The notes under the pieces are model-generated. The model did not search any database, was not told the DNA's origin, and was given only the letters and a program-made list of their open reading frames with translations. Positions 5,985 to 6,827 of a stretch of 6,827 nt of DNA are shown here, piece by piece. Source of the stretch: Akkermansia muciniphila (GTDB lineage: Bacteria; Verrucomicrobiota; Verrucomicrobiia; Verrucomicrobiales; V1-33); NCBI GenBank assembly GCA_943331195.2, contig CALQKQ020000203.1, positions 1 to 6,827 of the forward strand. The letters are read 5' to 3'. Made by a program: the position numbers and the translations under genes. Every line of letters starts with the position of its first letter. The stretch's first letter is position 1.

Positions 5985-6608
5985 ATGCGACTGCCTCGTT
6001 TTCCCTCCTGCCTGCTCCGCGCCGCCCTGCTTTCTGCCGCCGCCACCGGCCCCGCCTTCGCCCATCACCTTCCCCCGGGCATGGAAGAAGTCGACGAATT
6101 CGCCACGCCCTGGGCCGCCGCCTTGGCCCATCCCTTCTCCGGGGCCGATCACTGGCTGGCTGCTCTCGCGGTGGGCCTGATCGCTTGGTCCTGGGATCGC
6201 CCTCGGGCGCTCCGCTCCGGCGCGGCCTTCGCCCTTAGCCTGCTCCTCGGCATCGCCGCCGGTCGCGCCTTCGGCTCCTTTCCTCTCATGGAAACCGGCT
6301 TGGCGGCCACGGTCCTGCTGGGCGGGGCCGCCGTCTTCGCCGCCCGCCGCGGGTCCCCGCGCGGCGCCATCGCCCTGACCAGCGCCATCGGGGCCTGGCA
6401 CGGCTTGGCTCACGGCGCCGAAATGCCCGCCACCACGGCGCCGCTGCTCTATGCGCTGGGCCTGACCCTTTCCTCCTCCGCCATCGCCCTGGCCGCTGGG
6501 CTGGTCGCCAGCGCCTTGCCCCACGGCCGCGCCGCCTTGCCCCGCTGGGCGGGGGCTTCCCTCGCCGCCGCCGGGGCCTATCTGCTCCTCTCCACCTTCG
6601 CCGCCTAG
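5985..6608 (+). CDS. HupE/UreJ-family nickel permease
   Basis: This 207-residue inner-membrane protein is predicted to import Ni2+ for urease. It starts with a cleavable-looking signal peptide (residues 1-26, ending AFA) so that the mature protein would begin with His-His, a possible metal-binding N-terminus. Family motifs are HPFSGADHWLA (49-59) in the first core membrane segment and HGLAHGAE (139-146) in a later one. Hydrophobic segments lie at about 42-69, 78-96, 103-120, 128-140, 152-175 and 188-205. The length is normal for HupE/UreJ. The frame is open from 5553, but that part mostly overlaps infA antisense; the ATG at 5985 directly precedes the signal peptide. No Shine-Dalgarno sequence is visible (the upstream bases are pyrimidine-rich). 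ureA starts 6 bp after its stop, which makes a shared transcript and a UreJ-like role likely, although some relatives carry cobalt. Confidence 0.9.
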   Translation: MRLPRFPSCLLRAALLSAAATGPAFAHHLPPGMEEVDEFATPWAAALAHPFSGADHWLAALAVGLIAWSWDRPRALRSGAAFALSLLLGIAAGRAFGSFPLMETGLAATVLLGGAAVFAARRGSPRGAIALTSAIGAWHGLAHGAEMPATTAPLLYALGLTLSSSAIALAAGLVASALPHGRAALPRWAGASLAAAGAYLLLSTFAA

Positions 6609-6614
6609 CCGCCC

Positions 6615-6827
6615 ATGCACCTCTCTCCGCGCGAAACCGAGAAACTCATGATCGTGGTCGCCGCCGACCTCGCTCGCCGCCGCCGCGACCGCGGCCTCAA
6701 ACTCAATTACCCCGAAACCATCGCCCTCATCACCTACGAAATCATGGAGGGCGCCCGCGACGGCCGCTCCGTCAGCGACCTCATGTCCTTCGGCACCACT
6801 ATCGTCAAAAAATCCGAAGTCATGGAA
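6615..6827 (+). CDS. ureA: Urease gamma subunit, 5' part (runs off the window)
   Basis: Urease hydrolyses urea to ammonia and carbamate in the cytoplasm; UreA is its small structural subunit. The first 71 residues are present: MHLSPRETEKLMIVVAADLA, then RGLKLNYPETIALITYEIMEGARDGRSVSDLM (26-57), followed by SEVME at the edge. LKLNYPE and EGARDG are hallmark UreA segments. The stand-alone family member has about 100 residues, so about 30 are missing to the right; a UreA-UreB fusion cannot be excluded. The ATG at 6615 aligns with the usual N-terminus, 6 bp after the permease gene, with no Shine-Dalgarno sequence. The catalytic alpha subunit and nickel chaperones would be expected downstream. Confidence 0.95.
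   Translation, partial: MHLSPRETEKLMIVVAADLARRRRDRGLKLNYPETIALITYEIMEGARDGRSVSDLMSFGTTIVKKSEVME

Noticed and set aside
5961..6620. Minus-strand 219-residue frame opposite the permease
   Set aside because: Gly/Ala/Arg-rich antisense shadow of a gene with clear membrane and metal-binding motifs.
1..6827. CRISPR array, tRNA, rRNA or known riboswitch
   Set aside because: No regularly spaced repeats, cloverleaf pattern, rRNA segment or riboswitch core was recognised by eye on either strand; an Infernal/tRNAscan search would be decisive.

Overview
The window is a GC-rich bacterial chromosome segment. The codons are strongly GC-biased, and only one of seven genes has a clear Shine-Dalgarno sequence. 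Together with an IF-1 that carries a basic N-terminal tail and ends in a KARITYR-like C-terminus, and the style of the UreA, this suggests Verrucomicrobiota (Opitutae-like). That placement is inference, made without a database search.

Layout from left to right. Positions 1-1514 are an apparently intact IS4-family insertion sequence: one DDE transposase gene between near-perfect terminal inverted repeats. Positions 1515-1850 are a non-coding stretch of skewed base composition with one strong GC hairpin. Positions 1851-3140 (+) encode an HD-domain dGTP triphosphohydrolase starting at GTG. Convergent with it is a minus-strand sulfur cluster, read 5227 to 3177: a [4Fe-4S]-type APS/PAPS reductase (cysH), a small membrane methyltransferase of the isoprenylcysteine-carboxyl-methyltransferase (ICMT) superfamily, and APS kinase (cysC). 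A palindrome and the window's one good ribosome binding site precede cysH. Upstream of it on the same strand is infA (IF-1, 5768 to 5442). Divergent from infA, a HupE/UreJ-type nickel permease gene (5985-6608) lies 6 bp before ureA (urease gamma subunit), which runs off the right edge.

Two functional units stand out. The first is sulfate assimilation: CysC makes PAPS and CysH reduces APS or PAPS to sulfite, with an uncharacterised membrane methyltransferase between them. The second is the start of a urease operon in which a nickel importer is coupled to the nickel enzyme. The remaining genes are housekeeping (infA, dgt) plus one mobile element. I see no CRISPR array, tRNA or rRNA, and no clearly novel defence or mobile system. 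The most interesting leads are the methyltransferase inside the cys cluster and the candidate operator upstream of cysH.
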